Notes: generated by a model from the sequence alone, not told the origin. A stretch of DNA of 60,584 bases from Chloroflexota bacterium (GCA_013388755.1 JACAEQ010000125.1:1-60584); one strand, 5' to 3'; counted from the stretch's first letter, positions 9,201-18,422 are shown. Numbers and translations are program-made.

Positions 9201-9606
9201 TGGCGGCGCACTCCTGACCGTCAATGACTACGACAAGGGCGCAATCGGGCGGATCGCGCGCGACCTGGCGAAACTTGGCTTCACCCTGTACGCCACACGC
9301 GGCACAGCCGCCTGGCTGCACCAGCTCGGCCTGGCCGCCGAGGTGGTCAACAAAGTCTCCGAAGGGTCGCCGCACACGGTTGACCTGCTGGCTTCGGGCA
9401 AGGTCGGCCTGGTGATCAGTACGCCACTCGGCTCGCGCGCCTACGCCGATGGCCAGGCACTGCGCTCGGCGGCCATCCGCTATGGCGTGGTGCTGGTGAC
9501 GACCCTCACCGGCGCTGCGGCAACCGTCAGCGCCATTCGTGCGCTCCGCCAGAAGGCGCTGCGCGTCCGATCGCTCCAGGAGCATCACCGCAACCGTCAG
9601 CACTGA
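6205..9606 (+). CDS. carB: Carbamoyl-phosphate synthase large subunit
   Basis: It makes carbamoyl phosphate from bicarbonate, ammonia and two ATP. At 1133 residues it is longer than the usual 1070. Two homologous ATP-grasp halves are clear (N-half [18 protein letters not shown]-half [18 protein letters not shown]). They are followed by the C-terminal MGS-like allosteric domain (about 980-1110). Excess length sits in two places. One is a Gly/Ser/Pro-rich linker between the halves at about residues 510-535. The other is a 33-residue insertion at about 660-692, just before [12 protein letters not shown], encoded by a palindromic low-complexity repeat. The insertion preserves the frame, so the gene is probably functional. 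Confidence 0.96.
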   Translation: MPRRTDIRSILVIGSGPIVIGQACEFDYAGVQACKVLRREGFRIVLVNSNPATIMTDPQMADATYIEPLTPEIVEKIIEQEKPDALLPTVGGQTGLNLAMKLAESGILERHGVRLIGASPRAIALAEDRELFKQAMLDAGLGVPLGETVTTVERALEVAARIGYPVLVRPSFTLGGSGGGVAHNETQLRDVADRGLRASPVTQVLIEQSVIGWKEYELEVMRDRADNFVVVCSIENLDPMGVHTGDSITVAPAMTLTDRELQRLREMAKVVIRTIGVETGGSNIQFAVDPRTGTPLVIEMNPRVSRSSALASKATGFPIAKIAALLAVGYTLDEIPNDITRVTPASFEPSLDYVVVKVPRWAFEKFPGVDPTLGPQMKSVGEVMAIGTTFNEALQKALRGLEIGAIGFGAFAGQRRAGLEPIEPADDDLRIPTARRIFHVADALRAGWDIERISALTGYDPWFVAQMRQIIDVEAALAQHTLDTIPPDLLREAKEHGFSDAHIASVLHTAGDGEKGTGSGDSAVHPPSPAPRPPSDMDVRARRKALGILPVYHRIDTCAAEFEAHTPYLYSTYASADESDVTDRPKAIILGGGPNRIGQGIEFDYCCVHASFALRDLGYETIMINCNPETVSTDYDTSDRLYFEPLTLEDVLNIWENESGLAGQGDREIRRHGDTNVAALSLSPIPFFSSSPVPMLVQFGGQTPLNLAKGLVAAGVPIWGTSQDAIDLAEDRGRFSELLQRLDIMQPESGMAADLQGARRVAQRIGYPVLVRPSYVLGGRAMAIAYDDEGLAQYIHEAAQISAGQPVLIDRYLEDAFEIDVDAVGDGERLVIGGIMEHVEEAGVHSGDSAMVMPPYKVSAYHLSIIRDEAVRIGLALGVKGLMNIQFALKDDEVYVLEVNPRSSRTVPFVAKATGVPLARIAAQVAAGKKLADLGFTQEPPLDGFFVKEAVLPFDKFPGAAVVLSPEMRSTGEVMGHASTFGHAFAKAELGANQRIPTGGGALLTVNDYDKGAIGRIARDLAKLGFTLYATRGTAAWLHQLGLAAEVVNKVSEGSPHTVDLLASGKVGLVISTPLGSRAYADGQALRSAAIRYGVVLVTTLTGAAATVSAIRALRQKALRVRSLQEHHRNRQH
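8182..8280 (+). repeat. Palindromic low-complexity insertion inside carB
   Basis: A purine-rich arm with GGGAGACAGGGAGA (8196-8209) and a pyrimidine-rich arm with TCTCCCTTTCTCCC (8243-8256) are inverted copies matching at 13 of 14 positions. The block is about 99 bp, a multiple of three, and interrupts an otherwise conserved part of carB without a frameshift. Confidence 0.75.
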
Positions 9607-9671
9607 GATCGCAACGGCTATCGAGAACCCGTCCGGGCGGTTCATGCGCCGCCCCACCAGTGAGGAACATC

Positions 9672-10880
9672 ATGAGCGCCAAAGTCAGCAAAGTGGTCCT
9701 GGCCTACTCCGGAGGGCTCGACACATCCATCATCGTTCCCTGGCTGAAACAGAACTACGGCAACCCGGAAGTCATCTGTTACTGCGCCCATATCGGCCAG
9801 GACGATGAGCTCGGCGGGCTCGAGGAGAAAGCGATCGCGACCGGTGCATCGAAGTGCTATGTCGAAGATCTGCGCGAAGAGTTCGTGCGCGACTTCCTCT
9901 TCCCTTTGCTGCAATCCGGCGCCGTGTATGAACGGACCTACCTGCTCGGCACGTCGGTCGCGCGCCCGCTGATTGCGCGCCGCCAGGTTGAAATTGCGGC
10001 GATGGAAGGCGCCGATGCCGTGGCGCATGGCTGCACCGGCAAAGGGAACGACCAGGTGCGCTTCGAGTTGACCTATATGGCGTTCAATCCGCACCTGAAA
10101 GTGATCGCGCCCTGGCGCGAGTGGAACATCCGCAGCCGGGAGGACGCGCTCGACTATGCCGCCGAATACAATGTGCCGGTCAGCGCAACCCTCAAGTCGA
10201 TTTATAGCCGCGACCGCAACATCTGGCACATGTCGCATGAAGGAGGCCTCCTGGAGGATCCCTGGAACGAGCCTGAGGAGCCGATGTACACGCTGACAAC
10301 CTCGCCTGAGGCCGCGCCGGACGAACCAGAATATGTGACGATTGGCTTCGAGCAGGGGGTACCGGTGAGTGTGGACGGCGAGCGCCTCGGCCCGGTGGCA
10401 TTGCTCCTTGCGCTGAACGAGCGCGGCGCAAAACATGGCATTGGCCGTGTTGACCTGGTGGAGAATCGCCTGGTCGGCATGAAGAGCCATGGCGTCTACG
10501 AGACCCCCGGGGGGACGATCCTGCGCGTGGCGCACCAGGGGCTGGAGCAGTTGACACTCGACCGAGACACGCTGCATTACAAAGATGTTGTGGCCCACCG
10601 GTACGCCGAGCTGGTCTACTATGGGCAATGGTACACTCCGCTACGTGAGGCGCTCGACGCGTTTGTGCGCGTCACCCAGCAGAATGTGACCGGCGAGGCG
10701 CGCCTGAAGCTTTACAAAGGAAATGCCACCCTGGTGGGCCGGCGCGCGGCCAGGAGCCTCTATAATCTCGACATTGCCAGCTTCACCATGAGCGCCAGCT
10801 ACGATCAGAAGGACGCCGAGGGTTTCATCAAGATCTTTGGCCTGCCGATGAAGGTTCACGCGCTGGTTGAGGGGAAGTAG
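9672..10880 (+). CDS. argG: Argininosuccinate synthase
   Basis: It joins citrulline and aspartate using ATP, the penultimate step of arginine synthesis. It has 402 residues, the normal length. The PP-loop motif AYSGGLDTS is at residues 10-18. The citrulline/aspartate-binding signatures [14 protein letters not shown] and [16 protein letters not shown] are intact. The ATG at 9672 has a GAGGAA ribosome site; a GTG four codons earlier is less likely. It lies 65 bases after carB and 16 bases before argJ in the same transcription direction. Confidence 0.97.
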   Translation: MSAKVSKVVLAYSGGLDTSIIVPWLKQNYGNPEVICYCAHIGQDDELGGLEEKAIATGASKCYVEDLREEFVRDFLFPLLQSGAVYERTYLLGTSVARPLIARRQVEIAAMEGADAVAHGCTGKGNDQVRFELTYMAFNPHLKVIAPWREWNIRSREDALDYAAEYNVPVSATLKSIYSRDRNIWHMSHEGGLLEDPWNEPEEPMYTLTTSPEAAPDEPEYVTIGFEQGVPVSVDGERLGPVALLLALNERGAKHGIGRVDLVENRLVGMKSHGVYETPGGTILRVAHQGLEQLTLDRDTLHYKDVVAHRYAELVYYGQWYTPLREALDAFVRVTQQNVTGEARLKLYKGNATLVGRRAARSLYNLDIASFTMSASYDQKDAEGFIKIFGLPMKVHALVEGK

Positions 10881-10896
10881 CCTGCGAGGTAAATCC

Positions 10897-12126
10897 ATGG
10901 ATGCCATCGTGGAGGATTTTGCCCTGGCGGAGGGGTTCGTCGCGACGGCCACGGCCTGCGGGCTGAAGCCGGCCGGAGCGCTCGACATGGCACTCATCGT
11001 CGCCGAAGAGCCTTGCAGCGCGGCAGGCCTCTTCACTACCAACCGGGTCAGGGCGGCGCCGGTGCTCTACGACCAGCAGGTGCTGGCGCGCAACCCCGCC
11101 GCCGTGCGCGCGGTCGTCATCAATGCCGGCAATGCCAACGCCTGTACCGGCCCGCAGGGCGCAGCAAACTGCCACGCCATGGCCGCCATGACCGCGGAAC
11201 GCCTCGGCTGTCGTCCCGACCAGGTGCTGGTGCTCTCCACCGGCGTCATCGGCCGTCAACTCGACATGGCGAAGGTCGCGCGCGGCATTGGCGCATTGAC
11301 GACGCCGGGAGCGGCGCATGGTGCGGGGTTCGCCGCACGCGCCATCATGACCACCGATACGCGCGCGAAAGTCGCCAGGCGCACAATCTCCGCCGGCGAC
11401 ACACCGATCTCGATCGCGGGAATGTGCAAAGGCGCGGGGATGATCCATCCCAACATGGCCACCATGCTCGCCATCGTGACGACCGATGCGCGTGTGGCGC
11501 CCGATCTGCTCGACCGCGCGCTGCGCCACGCCGCCGACCGCAGCTTCAACCGCATCAGTGTTGATGGCGATACGAGTACCAACGATACGCTGCTGCTCCT
11601 GGCCTCCGGCGCATCCGGCATTGACGTGCAACCGGCAGCAGCGGCGCCGCCCCTCGACGCCGCAACCTTTACGGCGGCACTGACCGATGTGTGTATTGAC
11701 CTGGCCCGGCAGGTAGCGCGCGACGGCGAAGGGGCCACGCGCCTGGTCGAAATTACCGTCAGTGGCGCGCGCGATGACGCCCAGGCACACCAGGTGGCCA
11801 ATGCGATCGCCCGCTCACCGCTGGTCAAGACCGCCATCCACGGCGGGGATCCAAACTGGGGACGGGTGCTGTGCGCCGCCGGCTACAGTGGCGCTGAGAT
11901 CGACCCTGATCGCCTGTCGCTGCACTTTGGCGTGGCAGGATCGGCGATCCAGCTCGTTGCCGGCGGGTTGCCGCTCGAGGCCGACCTGGCTGCCGCGTCG
12001 GCGTTGCTGCGTCAGGACCCGGTGTATATCACGCTCGACCTCGGCCTGGGCACTGCCCAGACGACCGTGTGGACGTGTGATTTCAGCAAAGAATATATTG
12101 AGATCAACGCGCATTACACGACATAG
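10897..12126 (+). CDS. argJ: Glutamate N-acetyltransferase (ArgJ)
   Basis: It transfers acetyl from N-acetylornithine to glutamate, so it recycles the acetyl group. Bifunctional members also act as acetylglutamate synthase. It has 409 residues. The self-cleavage signature KGAGMIHPNMATMLA places the nucleophile at Thr189, which becomes the N-terminus of the beta chain. The ISVDGDTSTNDT motif is present. The start ATG at 10897 has GAGG upstream. Having both ArgJ and the short ArgA in one cluster suggests a cyclic pathway with a separate priming enzyme. argD, argF and argH are not in this window. Confidence 0.96.
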   Translation: MDAIVEDFALAEGFVATATACGLKPAGALDMALIVAEEPCSAAGLFTTNRVRAAPVLYDQQVLARNPAAVRAVVINAGNANACTGPQGAANCHAMAAMTAERLGCRPDQVLVLSTGVIGRQLDMAKVARGIGALTTPGAAHGAGFAARAIMTTDTRAKVARRTISAGDTPISIAGMCKGAGMIHPNMATMLAIVTTDARVAPDLLDRALRHAADRSFNRISVDGDTSTNDTLLLLASGASGIDVQPAAAAPPLDAATFTAALTDVCIDLARQVARDGEGATRLVEITVSGARDDAQAHQVANAIARSPLVKTAIHGGDPNWGRVLCAAGYSGAEIDPDRLSLHFGVAGSAIQLVAGGLPLEADLAAASALLRQDPVYITLDLGLGTAQTTVWTCDFSKEYIEINAHYTT

Positions 12127-12154
12127 CGAGGGGTCAGGGAGTAGCATCATCGAA

Positions 12155-14656
12155 ATGACGGCGGCTACCACGGGCCGGGGCCGCGCACCGGCGGCGCTCG
12201 CGCTCACCACGATCACCCTCTGCGCCCTGGTGTTCCTCTGGCGCCCGCTCTTTGCGGGCGAAGTCTTTCTGCCGCTGGATGCGCTGCTGCATCTGCATCC
12301 ATGGCGGTATTCATATGAGCGAGTACCGGTCAACAATCATATTTCAACCGACTCGATTCGCCAGATCTATCCCCGCCGCCTGCTCACCAATGAGATGCTC
12401 CATCAGGGAGCCTGGCCGTTGTGGAACCCGACAATCTTGAGCGGGACGCCACTGTTTGATGACGGCCAGATCGCATTCTTTTACCCGCCCAACCTGTTGT
12501 TCCTGATCGTGCCACCTGACCGGGCACCCGGCGTGTATGCCTGCGTGCAGCTCGTGATCGCCGGGATCGGCGGCTACGCGTTTGGGCGGCGGATCGGCCT
12601 CGGTTATGGTCCCGCGACCCTTGGCGGCATCTGCTACATGTTCACCGGCCACATGCTGACGTACCTGCCGTTCCCGGAGTTGTCAGGTGCCACCGCGATG
12701 CTCCCCTGGTGCTTCTGGGGAATTGAGAGCGCCGTGCGCCGAGGCACATGGGCACGCTACGCCGTCGCAGGCATGATGCTGGCGCTGGTCGTCCTAGCGC
12801 AGATTCAGCTGGCGTTCTATGCCTATGTCGCTGTCGGAGCGTATGCCCTGTTCCGCATGATGACCGGCGAAGCCATTGCAGGACCGCGCCACCGGCTGGT
12901 GAGCCGGCTTCTCTTCGCATACATCGTTGGTCTGGCATTGAGCGTGGTGCAGTTGCTACCGGCGATCGCCCTTTCTGCGCAGGGCCAGCGCGCGGATCTC
13001 GGCTTTGAACTGGCGCCGCCTGAAGAGTACTTCGGTAGCCTGCTGCGACTCATCTTCCCCGCGCTTGGTGGCTTTCAACGGGTCGGCCCACCGCCGGCCT
13101 GGGGGCCACCGACCCTCCAGGTGCCATACCCGTATGTCGGGCTGGCACCGCTGGCACTGGCGTTGATCGGCCTCGCGTGGTCGCACCGCCGCGAGACGGC
13201 CTTCTTCGGCGTGCTGGCAGTCGCGGCATTCGCGCTGGCAGTACGCACACCGCTGCTCCAGTTGTTCATCACGCTCATTCCACCCTACCGGCAGTTTGAG
13301 GACCATACGCGCTGGTACATGGTCTGGGGTTTTGCGGTTGCGATGCTGGCGGCGCTTGCAGCGCAGGCGCTACGGGATCGGTCCGGCGCGGCTCAGGCGG
13401 CGCGCACCGGCTCCTGGCGCGCACGCCTGACCGGTGCGCGGCTCGTGCTCGTGCTCAGCAGTAGTTTCATCGTACTGTGGTCACTGCACCACCTGGCGTT
13501 GTTCACGCCGCAATCACGATCTGGCCAGTACGTGACGATGATTCGCGGCCAGCAGTTGCTCCCGCCGCTTATCTTCGCCGCAACCGGCTGTGCCGGCATC
13601 GCTCTCCTTCGCTGGCGCCGGTTGCCCGCTGCACTCGCCTTCGCACCGCTGCTGACGATTGTCGCACTCGACATGGCGTGGTATGGCGCCGGCTTCAATA
13701 CCTCGGTCAACCCGGCGATCGCCCGGCCAACGACGGACCTGACGCGCGAACTGGCAGCGTATCCGCCCGATCTCCAGCTCTACCGCACGCTTTACCCGCC
13801 AACGCGCCAGATTGCGTTCCTCCAGACACAGCCGGGACCGTTTCGTATCCTCGGCGCCGACTATGATGTTCTGCCTCCCAACCTCGCTACCACCTACGGT
13901 CTCGAAGATGTACGCGGCTACCATTCACTCTATGCCGCGCGTTATAACCGCCTGGCGCGCCTGATCGACGGCAAAGATTACCGTCGCACCAGCGAAGGCA
14001 ATACCAGTCTGCGCGCATTCTTCACCTCTGCCTATAACCACCCGCGCCTGCTTGCCATGTTGAATGTGCGCTATATCATCTTTGCACCCGGTAGCGCAAC
14101 AGTTGAACGTTACTCGAATCTCGAACTGGTGCACGAAAGCGATGAAGGTCGCATCTACCGCAACGCGGCGGCGTTACCGCGCGCATGGCTCGTCTATCGT
14201 GCCGAGGTTATCGCGAATGATGGCGCGCAACTCGATCGCATGGCGCAACCCGATTTTGACCCGGCGACACTGGCGGTAGCGCCGGAGCCATTGCCGCCGC
14301 TCGGCCCGCCACCCGCCGTCGCCGATCCCGCGCCAACCGTCCACTACGCCGCCAATACCGTTACCATTGAAGCGCAGGCCGCAGCGCCGGCGCTCCTGGT
14401 GCTGGCCGATACCTATTACAATGGCTGGGAAGCGTATATTGACGGCGAACCCGCGCGAATCCTGCGGGTCAACTACACCCTGCGCGGCGTCGTGGTGCCC
14501 CCCGGGCGGCACACCATCGCGTTCGTCTATCGTCCCTGGCCCTTCATTGTCGGCGGCATCATCAGCCTGGCAACCCTGGCTGCACTGCTGGTCGCCGGCG
14601 TACGCCACACCGCGCGCCGCTCACCCGCCACCTGGCCGAAATCACCTGGCGCATAG
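12155..14656 (+). CDS. YfhO-family multipass membrane protein
   Basis: 833 residues from the ATG at 12155, 28 bases after argJ. The N-terminus carries one membrane helix followed by a periplasmic loop. Then about ten further hydrophobic helices reach to residue 520, an extracytoplasmic domain follows, and a last helix lies near the C-terminus (about 800-820). The tail domain TYYNGWEAYIDGEPARI...VVVPPGRHTI is typical of YfhO (GT-C-like) proteins, which act in glycosylation of cell-wall polymers in Firmicutes. The longer in-frame extension upstream overlaps argJ in another frame and is not real. Substrate unknown. It may be read through from argJ but is functionally unrelated. Confidence 0.85.
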   Translation: MTAATTGRGRAPAALALTTITLCALVFLWRPLFAGEVFLPLDALLHLHPWRYSYERVPVNNHISTDSIRQIYPRRLLTNEMLHQGAWPLWNPTILSGTPLFDDGQIAFFYPPNLLFLIVPPDRAPGVYACVQLVIAGIGGYAFGRRIGLGYGPATLGGICYMFTGHMLTYLPFPELSGATAMLPWCFWGIESAVRRGTWARYAVAGMMLALVVLAQIQLAFYAYVAVGAYALFRMMTGEAIAGPRHRLVSRLLFAYIVGLALSVVQLLPAIALSAQGQRADLGFELAPPEEYFGSLLRLIFPALGGFQRVGPPPAWGPPTLQVPYPYVGLAPLALALIGLAWSHRRETAFFGVLAVAAFALAVRTPLLQLFITLIPPYRQFEDHTRWYMVWGFAVAMLAALAAQALRDRSGAAQAARTGSWRARLTGARLVLVLSSSFIVLWSLHHLALFTPQSRSGQYVTMIRGQQLLPPLIFAATGCAGIALLRWRRLPAALAFAPLLTIVALDMAWYGAGFNTSVNPAIARPTTDLTRELAAYPPDLQLYRTLYPPTRQIAFLQTQPGPFRILGADYDVLPPNLATTYGLEDVRGYHSLYAARYNRLARLIDGKDYRRTSEGNTSLRAFFTSAYNHPRLLAMLNVRYIIFAPGSATVERYSNLELVHESDEGRIYRNAAALPRAWLVYRAEVIANDGAQLDRMAQPDFDPATLAVAPEPLPPLGPPPAVADPAPTVHYAANTVTIEAQAAAPALLVLADTYYNGWEAYIDGEPARILRVNYTLRGVVVPPGRHTIAFVYRPWPFIVGGIISLATLAALLVAGVRHTARRSPATWPKSPGA

Positions 14657-14793
14657 TATCCTGACGACGCTTCCTCTCGTGCTTTCCGTCTCCCCGCATC
14701 GTACCAGATAGATTCTTGCCACCTTCCCAGAGTGACTTGCATGCTCGATGGCACATTTCATCAGGCCAAAACAAATTATCACCATCCATCCCC

Positions 14794-14837
14794 TTGACTA
14801 TATTCATCACACATGGTAATATTCACCTTGAGAATAT
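14794..14837 (+). promoter_or_regulatory. Promoter with overlapping inverted-repeat operator
   Basis: TTGACT (14794-14799), 17 bp and TAATAT (14817-14822) form a strong promoter for the following three genes. ATATTC (14819-14824) and GAATAT (14832-14837) are an inverted repeat with a 7-nt centre. It covers the -10 box and start point, where a repressor would block transcription. The surrounding 240 bases are notably AT-richer than the window average. Confidence 0.6.
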
Positions 14838-14898
14838 CATTTATCACCAATTCTCTGAAACCAGTTACCGCAGGTCCCATACATAGAGGAAGAGCGCA

Positions 14899-15261
14899 AT
14901 GCATCCTGTTATCACCAGTTGCCCGGTCTGTGGCGAATCGCTCACTGTCACTCGCCTGGAATGTGGTACATGCCACACCGCGATTGAAGGCCATTTCTCA
15001 CTCGGGCGCCTTGGCCGGCTGTCGCGAGAGCAACTCGACTTCGTCGAATTGCTGGTGAAGAACCGCGGCAACATCAACGGCGTGGCGAGCGATCTCAAGG
15101 TTGCCTACAACACGGCCCGCAGCCGCCTCGACGATATCGTCGCCACCCTCGGCTATACGCCGCCTGCAGAAGAGTCGCGGTTCGATCGACGTACGGTGCT
15201 CGACCGCCTGGCGGCGAAGGAGATTTCGGTTGAGGAAGCAATGCGACTGCTGAGGTCGTAG
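14899..15261 (+). CDS. DUF2089-family zinc-ribbon protein
   Basis: 120 residues. The N-terminal four-cysteine ribbon is C8-x2-C11 and C22-x2-C25. It is followed by a helix-turn-helix-like segment (SREQLDFVELLVKNRGNINGVASDL), which is characteristic of DUF2089. The C-terminal motif LAAKEISVEEAMRLL is shared with the N-terminus of the next protein and the C-terminus of the third. It is the first gene of a three-gene operon behind a strong promoter with an operator, so it may be the operon's own DNA-binding regulator. The start is supported by GAGGAAGAG upstream. Confidence 0.8.
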   Translation: MHPVITSCPVCGESLTVTRLECGTCHTAIEGHFSLGRLGRLSREQLDFVELLVKNRGNINGVASDLKVAYNTARSRLDDIVATLGYTPPAEESRFDRRTVLDRLAAKEISVEEAMRLLRS

Positions 15262-15271
15262 GGAGGGTCGA

Positions 15272-15643
15272 ATGGCGCTCATGGAAGACCGCCTGCGAAT
15301 CCTGCGCATGATCGAGAGCGGCCAGATCTCCGCTGAAGAAGGCGCGCGATTGCTCGAGGCGTTTGCCGACGAGGCCGTGCGGGAACGCGCCCGCGCCGAA
15401 GCTCGTTCGCGGTCGCTGCGTGTCGTCGTCACGGAGCTCGGCTCGCGCAGGCAGAAGATCAATGTCACGATTCCAGCCAGTCTGGTGGAAGTTGGCCTGA
15501 AACTTGGCGCACGCTTCTTTCCGCGCAACGCGCAGTTCGGTAGTGACGATGTGCTACGCGCCATCGAGCGCAACGCGCCTGGACGGATCTTCGAGTTCCA
15601 GGATCTCGAGGAAGGCGAGCGTATCGAGATTTTTGTAGAATAG
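15272..15643 (+). CDS. Small YvlB/SHOCT-like protein
   Basis: A 123-residue soluble protein with GGGAGGG just upstream of its ATG. The N-terminus (RLRILRMIESGQISAEEGARLLEAF) is the short helix-turn-helix-like motif found in YvlB/LiaX-type proteins. The rest is a compact alpha/beta segment (LRVVVTELGSRRQKINVTIPASLVEVGLKLG...), resembling the N-terminal part of Gram-positive envelope-stress proteins. It lies between the DUF2089 gene and the large beta-repeat gene with 10- and 12-base gaps, so all three are one transcript. The exact role is not known. Confidence 0.7.
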   Translation: MALMEDRLRILRMIESGQISAEEGARLLEAFADEAVRERARAEARSRSLRVVVTELGSRRQKINVTIPASLVEVGLKLGARFFPRNAQFGSDDVLRAIERNAPGRIFEFQDLEEGERIEIFVE

Positions 15644-15655
15644 GAGCCTACTGTA

Positions 15656-17689
15656 ATGCCAGTCAAGCACATAACCGTCGGTGATGCGCCGCGCATTCGT
15701 TTCAAGCGTTGCGCAGGATCGCTGCGTATTGAGCCGGGCGAAGCAGGCCTGGTCGAAGTCCAGGCCGATGCGGATCAGGAGATTGCCCTGGAACAGCATG
15801 AGGACGGCATCCTTCTGCAGGGCGAGATCGCGGGTGATCTCAGGCTACGCGTGCCGGCGAGCGCGAGTGTCGCCGGCGCACTGAGTGAAGGCGATGTCGT
15901 GGCCGCCGGTATTGCGGCGTTCACACTTGACCGTGCCGAAGGGAGCGTGCACCTCGAGGCGATCGGCGACGTGGTGACGCTCGGCGATGTCGAAGGCGAT
16001 CTTATGGTCGCGCGCGCAGGGTCGCTGCGCGCCAAAGCTGTCGAAGGGAGCGTACAACTGGCGGCTGTTGACGGCGCGGTTCAACTCGACGAGGTCGAGG
16101 GCGATCTCAACATCGCCGGCGCGGGATCAGTTGAGGTGCGGCAGGTCGAAGGCGATCTGCGCATGGTTGATATTCGCGGTGAAGCATTGCTTGAGCACCT
16201 TCAGGGCGATGTCCTGGTTGAACGAAGCGAGAGCCTGCGGGTTGTGGGGTTGATTGAGGGTGATGTCCGCCTCAGCCGTATTGGCGCGGTGACGCTCAAT
16301 GATGTGTCCGGCGACATCAGTGCCACTGACGTCCAGAGCCTGTCGGTTGGCGCGATTGCCGGCGCGTTGCGCGCGGAGGCCATTGGTGAGATCTGCCGGT
16401 TTCGCGAGCTCGAGGGCGATCTGCGGTTCCGCCAGAGCGAGCGCGCCACGGTCGAGGGTGGCAGCATCGGTGGTGATGCCCGTATTGAACAGGCGCGCAC
16501 CGTCACCCTCGGCGCCGTCGGTGGCGACCTGACCGTACACACGATTGCCGGTAGTGTCAGCATCGGCAGCGTCGGCGGCAACGCAAGTTTCATCGATATC
16601 GGCGACACGTTCAATGCCGGCAGTATCGGTGGCGATCTGACGGTGCGTACCGCCAGTGTGGCGACTCATATCGGGCACATTGGTGGTGATCTGACACTGG
16701 CGGTACATTTTGCGCCTGGCAGCGCCATGAAGTTGAGTATCGGCGGCGATGCCCGCGTCGAATTGCCAGACGACGCCAGCGTTACCCTTCGCGCCACGGT
16801 AGGCGGCACGGCGCGCGGCCCTGGGGTTGCTGTGGGCAGCGGTATGTTCACCGCCATCTACGGCGAGGGCGCCGCATCGCTGGAGCTTTTCGTCGGCGGC
16901 GACCTGGCGCTTCGCGGCCCGGCGCCGAAAAGTTCGAGCTCGATGGGTGAGGGTTGGGGCCGCTTCGGCGAGCATGGTGACCATCAGTTCGATGACGAGG
17001 TGGGGCGCTGGGCAGAACAGTTCGCTGAAGAGATGGGACGCTGGGCAGAACAGTTCGCTGTAGAGATGGGGCGCTGGGGTGAGGAGTTCGGCAAAGACAT
17101 GGGCCAGCGTGGCGCAGAGTGGGCATGCCGGTCGCAACGCAAGGCCGAAAAGGTGCGGCGACGGGTCGAGCAACGCATGCGTGAGGCCGCTGAACGCGCC
17201 CATGAAGCCGCACGGCGAGAAGGCCGGCCACGCGATGTGCGCGTGCGAATCAATGACCGTGAATGGCGCTTCGACGAGGAGCGTCTGGAGCGGCTGAAGC
17301 GGGAGGCTGCCGCCGCGGCTCAGTCGGGGATCATCGGTGCGCTCGAAGCGGTGGAACGGGCACTTGCAGGACTCGGTATCTCCAGGCCGCCTGTGCCACC
17401 CGTGCCGCCATCGGCGCCACCACCGCCCGAAGCGCCATCGGCGCCACCACCGCCCGAACCGGCGACCGGCGCTACCATTCGTATCAATATCGAGCATCCG
17501 GAGACGCCACCACTGCCCGAGCCCGTGACCGGCGCCACGACCCGCATCTCGACCGGTGCAATGAGCGCGGGCGAAGCATCAGGCGGTACCATGCCCGAAG
17601 AAGAGCGCATGGCCATCCTGCGTATGGTCGCCGAAGGACGCATCTCGCCCGAAGAAGCCGATCTGCTGCTTGAGGCGCTGAATACGTAG
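15656..17689 (+). CDS. DUF4097-like beta-repeat protein with hendecad and Pro-rich tail
   Basis: 677 residues in four blocks. Residues 1-420 are a beta-solenoid-like array rich in EGDL and GGDL turns, like the DUF4097/YvlB adhesin-type fold. Residues 450-482 are three perfect-phase 11-residue repeats (GRWAEQFAEEM type), which predict a long amphipathic helix. A charged helix follows, then a Pro/Ala linker with PPPPEAPSAPPPPE. The C-terminal motif MAILRMVAEGRISPEEADLLLEAL repeats the motif of the two upstream proteins. There is no signal peptide or membrane helix, so the amphipathic hendecads could attach it to the cytoplasmic membrane face. It is probably an envelope-stress or polymer-forming protein, with the partners encoded upstream. 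Confidence 0.72.
   Translation: MPVKHITVGDAPRIRFKRCAGSLRIEPGEAGLVEVQADADQEIALEQHEDGILLQGEIAGDLRLRVPASASVAGALSEGDVVAAGIAAFTLDRAEGSVHLEAIGDVVTLGDVEGDLMVARAGSLRAKAVEGSVQLAAVDGAVQLDEVEGDLNIAGAGSVEVRQVEGDLRMVDIRGEALLEHLQGDVLVERSESLRVVGLIEGDVRLSRIGAVTLNDVSGDISATDVQSLSVGAIAGALRAEAIGEICRFRELEGDLRFRQSERATVEGGSIGGDARIEQARTVTLGAVGGDLTVHTIAGSVSIGSVGGNASFIDIGDTFNAGSIGGDLTVRTASVATHIGHIGGDLTLAVHFAPGSAMKLSIGGDARVELPDDASVTLRATVGGTARGPGVAVGSGMFTAIYGEGAASLELFVGGDLALRGPAPKSSSSMGEGWGRFGEHGDHQFDDEVGRWAEQFAEEMGRWAEQFAVEMGRWGEEFGKDMGQRGAEWACRSQRKAEKVRRRVEQRMREAAERAHEAARREGRPRDVRVRINDREWRFDEERLERLKREAAAAAQSGIIGALEAVERALAGLGISRPPVPPVPPSAPPPPEAPSAPPPPEPATGATIRINIEHPETPPLPEPVTGATTRISTGAMSAGEASGGTMPEEERMAILRMVAEGRISPEEADLLLEALNT
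17003..17101 (+). repeat. Three tandem 33-bp (11-codon) repeats
   Basis: Units 17003-17035, 17036-17068 and 17069-17101 encode GRWAEQFAEEM, GRWAEQFAVEM and GRWGEEFGKDM. The exact 11-residue period gives a hendecad amphipathic helix within the DUF4097-like protein. Confidence 0.9.
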
Positions 17690-17725
17690 GAGCGGCACTG
17701 GCCGGTGGAACCCGGTACACAGGTG

Positions 17726-17757
17726 GCGGTGGGCTGCGGCCCACCGCTGCTTCTTTT
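17726..17757 (+). terminator. Intrinsic terminator of the DUF2089 operon
   Basis: A 9-bp perfect stem (17726-17734 with 17739-17747), a 4-nt loop and the tail CTGCTTCTTTT. It lies 36 bases after the stop of the third gene. Confidence 0.85.
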
Positions 17758-17880
17758 GCGTCCACATCATCCAGACAGCGACGAACTCGTATATAATGAT
17801 CCAGGAGTGTGCAGGCCCGCATGCGGTGGCGCGTTTCTGGGCTTCGCCATAGCCTGTGGCAGTGAGGAGCATGGAGCGCC

Positions 17881-18369
17881 ATGGATCAGCCCACACCGGA
17901 AGAGATCAGCGCCGAACTTGAGCAACTGGCCGAGGAGCAGATTACCGACCTCGACGCCGATGCGAACGATCGTGCACGCCGCGGCAGGCAGCGCCGCACG
18001 CGCGTGGCGACCATTTATGCGCAGGGACGGCTGGTGACTGCGCGCGACCATTACCATGCGGCGCTCATTATGCTGTATGGCGAAGAACTGGCACACTGGG
18101 AGTTATCGCGCTCGCTCGCGCGCCGCGCCGTCGCCCTGGGGGATACGCGCGCCTGGTCAATCATTGCCGCCTCGTGGGACCGCGCACTCCTGGCGCGTGG
18201 TGAGCCACAACGCTTCGGTACCCAGTTCGTGCGCGAGAACGGGCGCTGGACGGTCGGGCGCGTTGACCCGCGCGTCACCGACGCTGAACGCGCCTTCTAC
18301 GGCGTGCCGCCGCTCTGGGTACAACGCCAGAGCGCCGAACAACTGCAACGCCGCGAGGATGCAGGCTGA
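17881..18369 (+). CDS. DUF6624-like hypothetical protein
   Basis: A 162-residue soluble protein. The centre and C-terminus (ALGDTRAWSIIAASWDRALLARGEPQRFGTQF ... AERAFYGVPPLWV, split here) follow the pattern of DUF6624 proteins: a helical pair, a GTQ motif, then a conserved Arg/Tyr-Gly-x-Pro-Pro-Leu ending. A TATAAT at 17792-17797, after the upstream terminator, could serve as its -10 box, with a weak -35. The ATG at 17881 follows GTGAGGAGC. It is a single-gene unit converging with the anti-sigma-like gene. The biochemical role is unknown. Confidence 0.6.
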   Translation: MDQPTPEEISAELEQLAEEQITDLDADANDRARRGRQRRTRVATIYAQGRLVTARDHYHAALIMLYGEELAHWELSRSLARRAVALGDTRAWSIIAASWDRALLARGEPQRFGTQFVRENGRWTVGRVDPRVTDAERAFYGVPPLWVQRQSAEQLQRREDAG

Positions 18370-18422
18370 GTGCCACCAGCGAGCACCTCAACTCAGTAAA
18401 GCCTGGCAGTTTCAGCGCCCGG

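Noticed and set aside
11762-12154. N-terminal extension of the YfhO protein into argJ
   Set aside because: The extension overlaps conserved argJ codons in another frame and is Arg/Pro-rich nonsense; the family start is at 12155.
17705-18037. 110-codon open frame across the spacer and DUF6624-like gene
   Set aside because: It runs through the intrinsic terminator and overlaps the better-supported gene in another frame.
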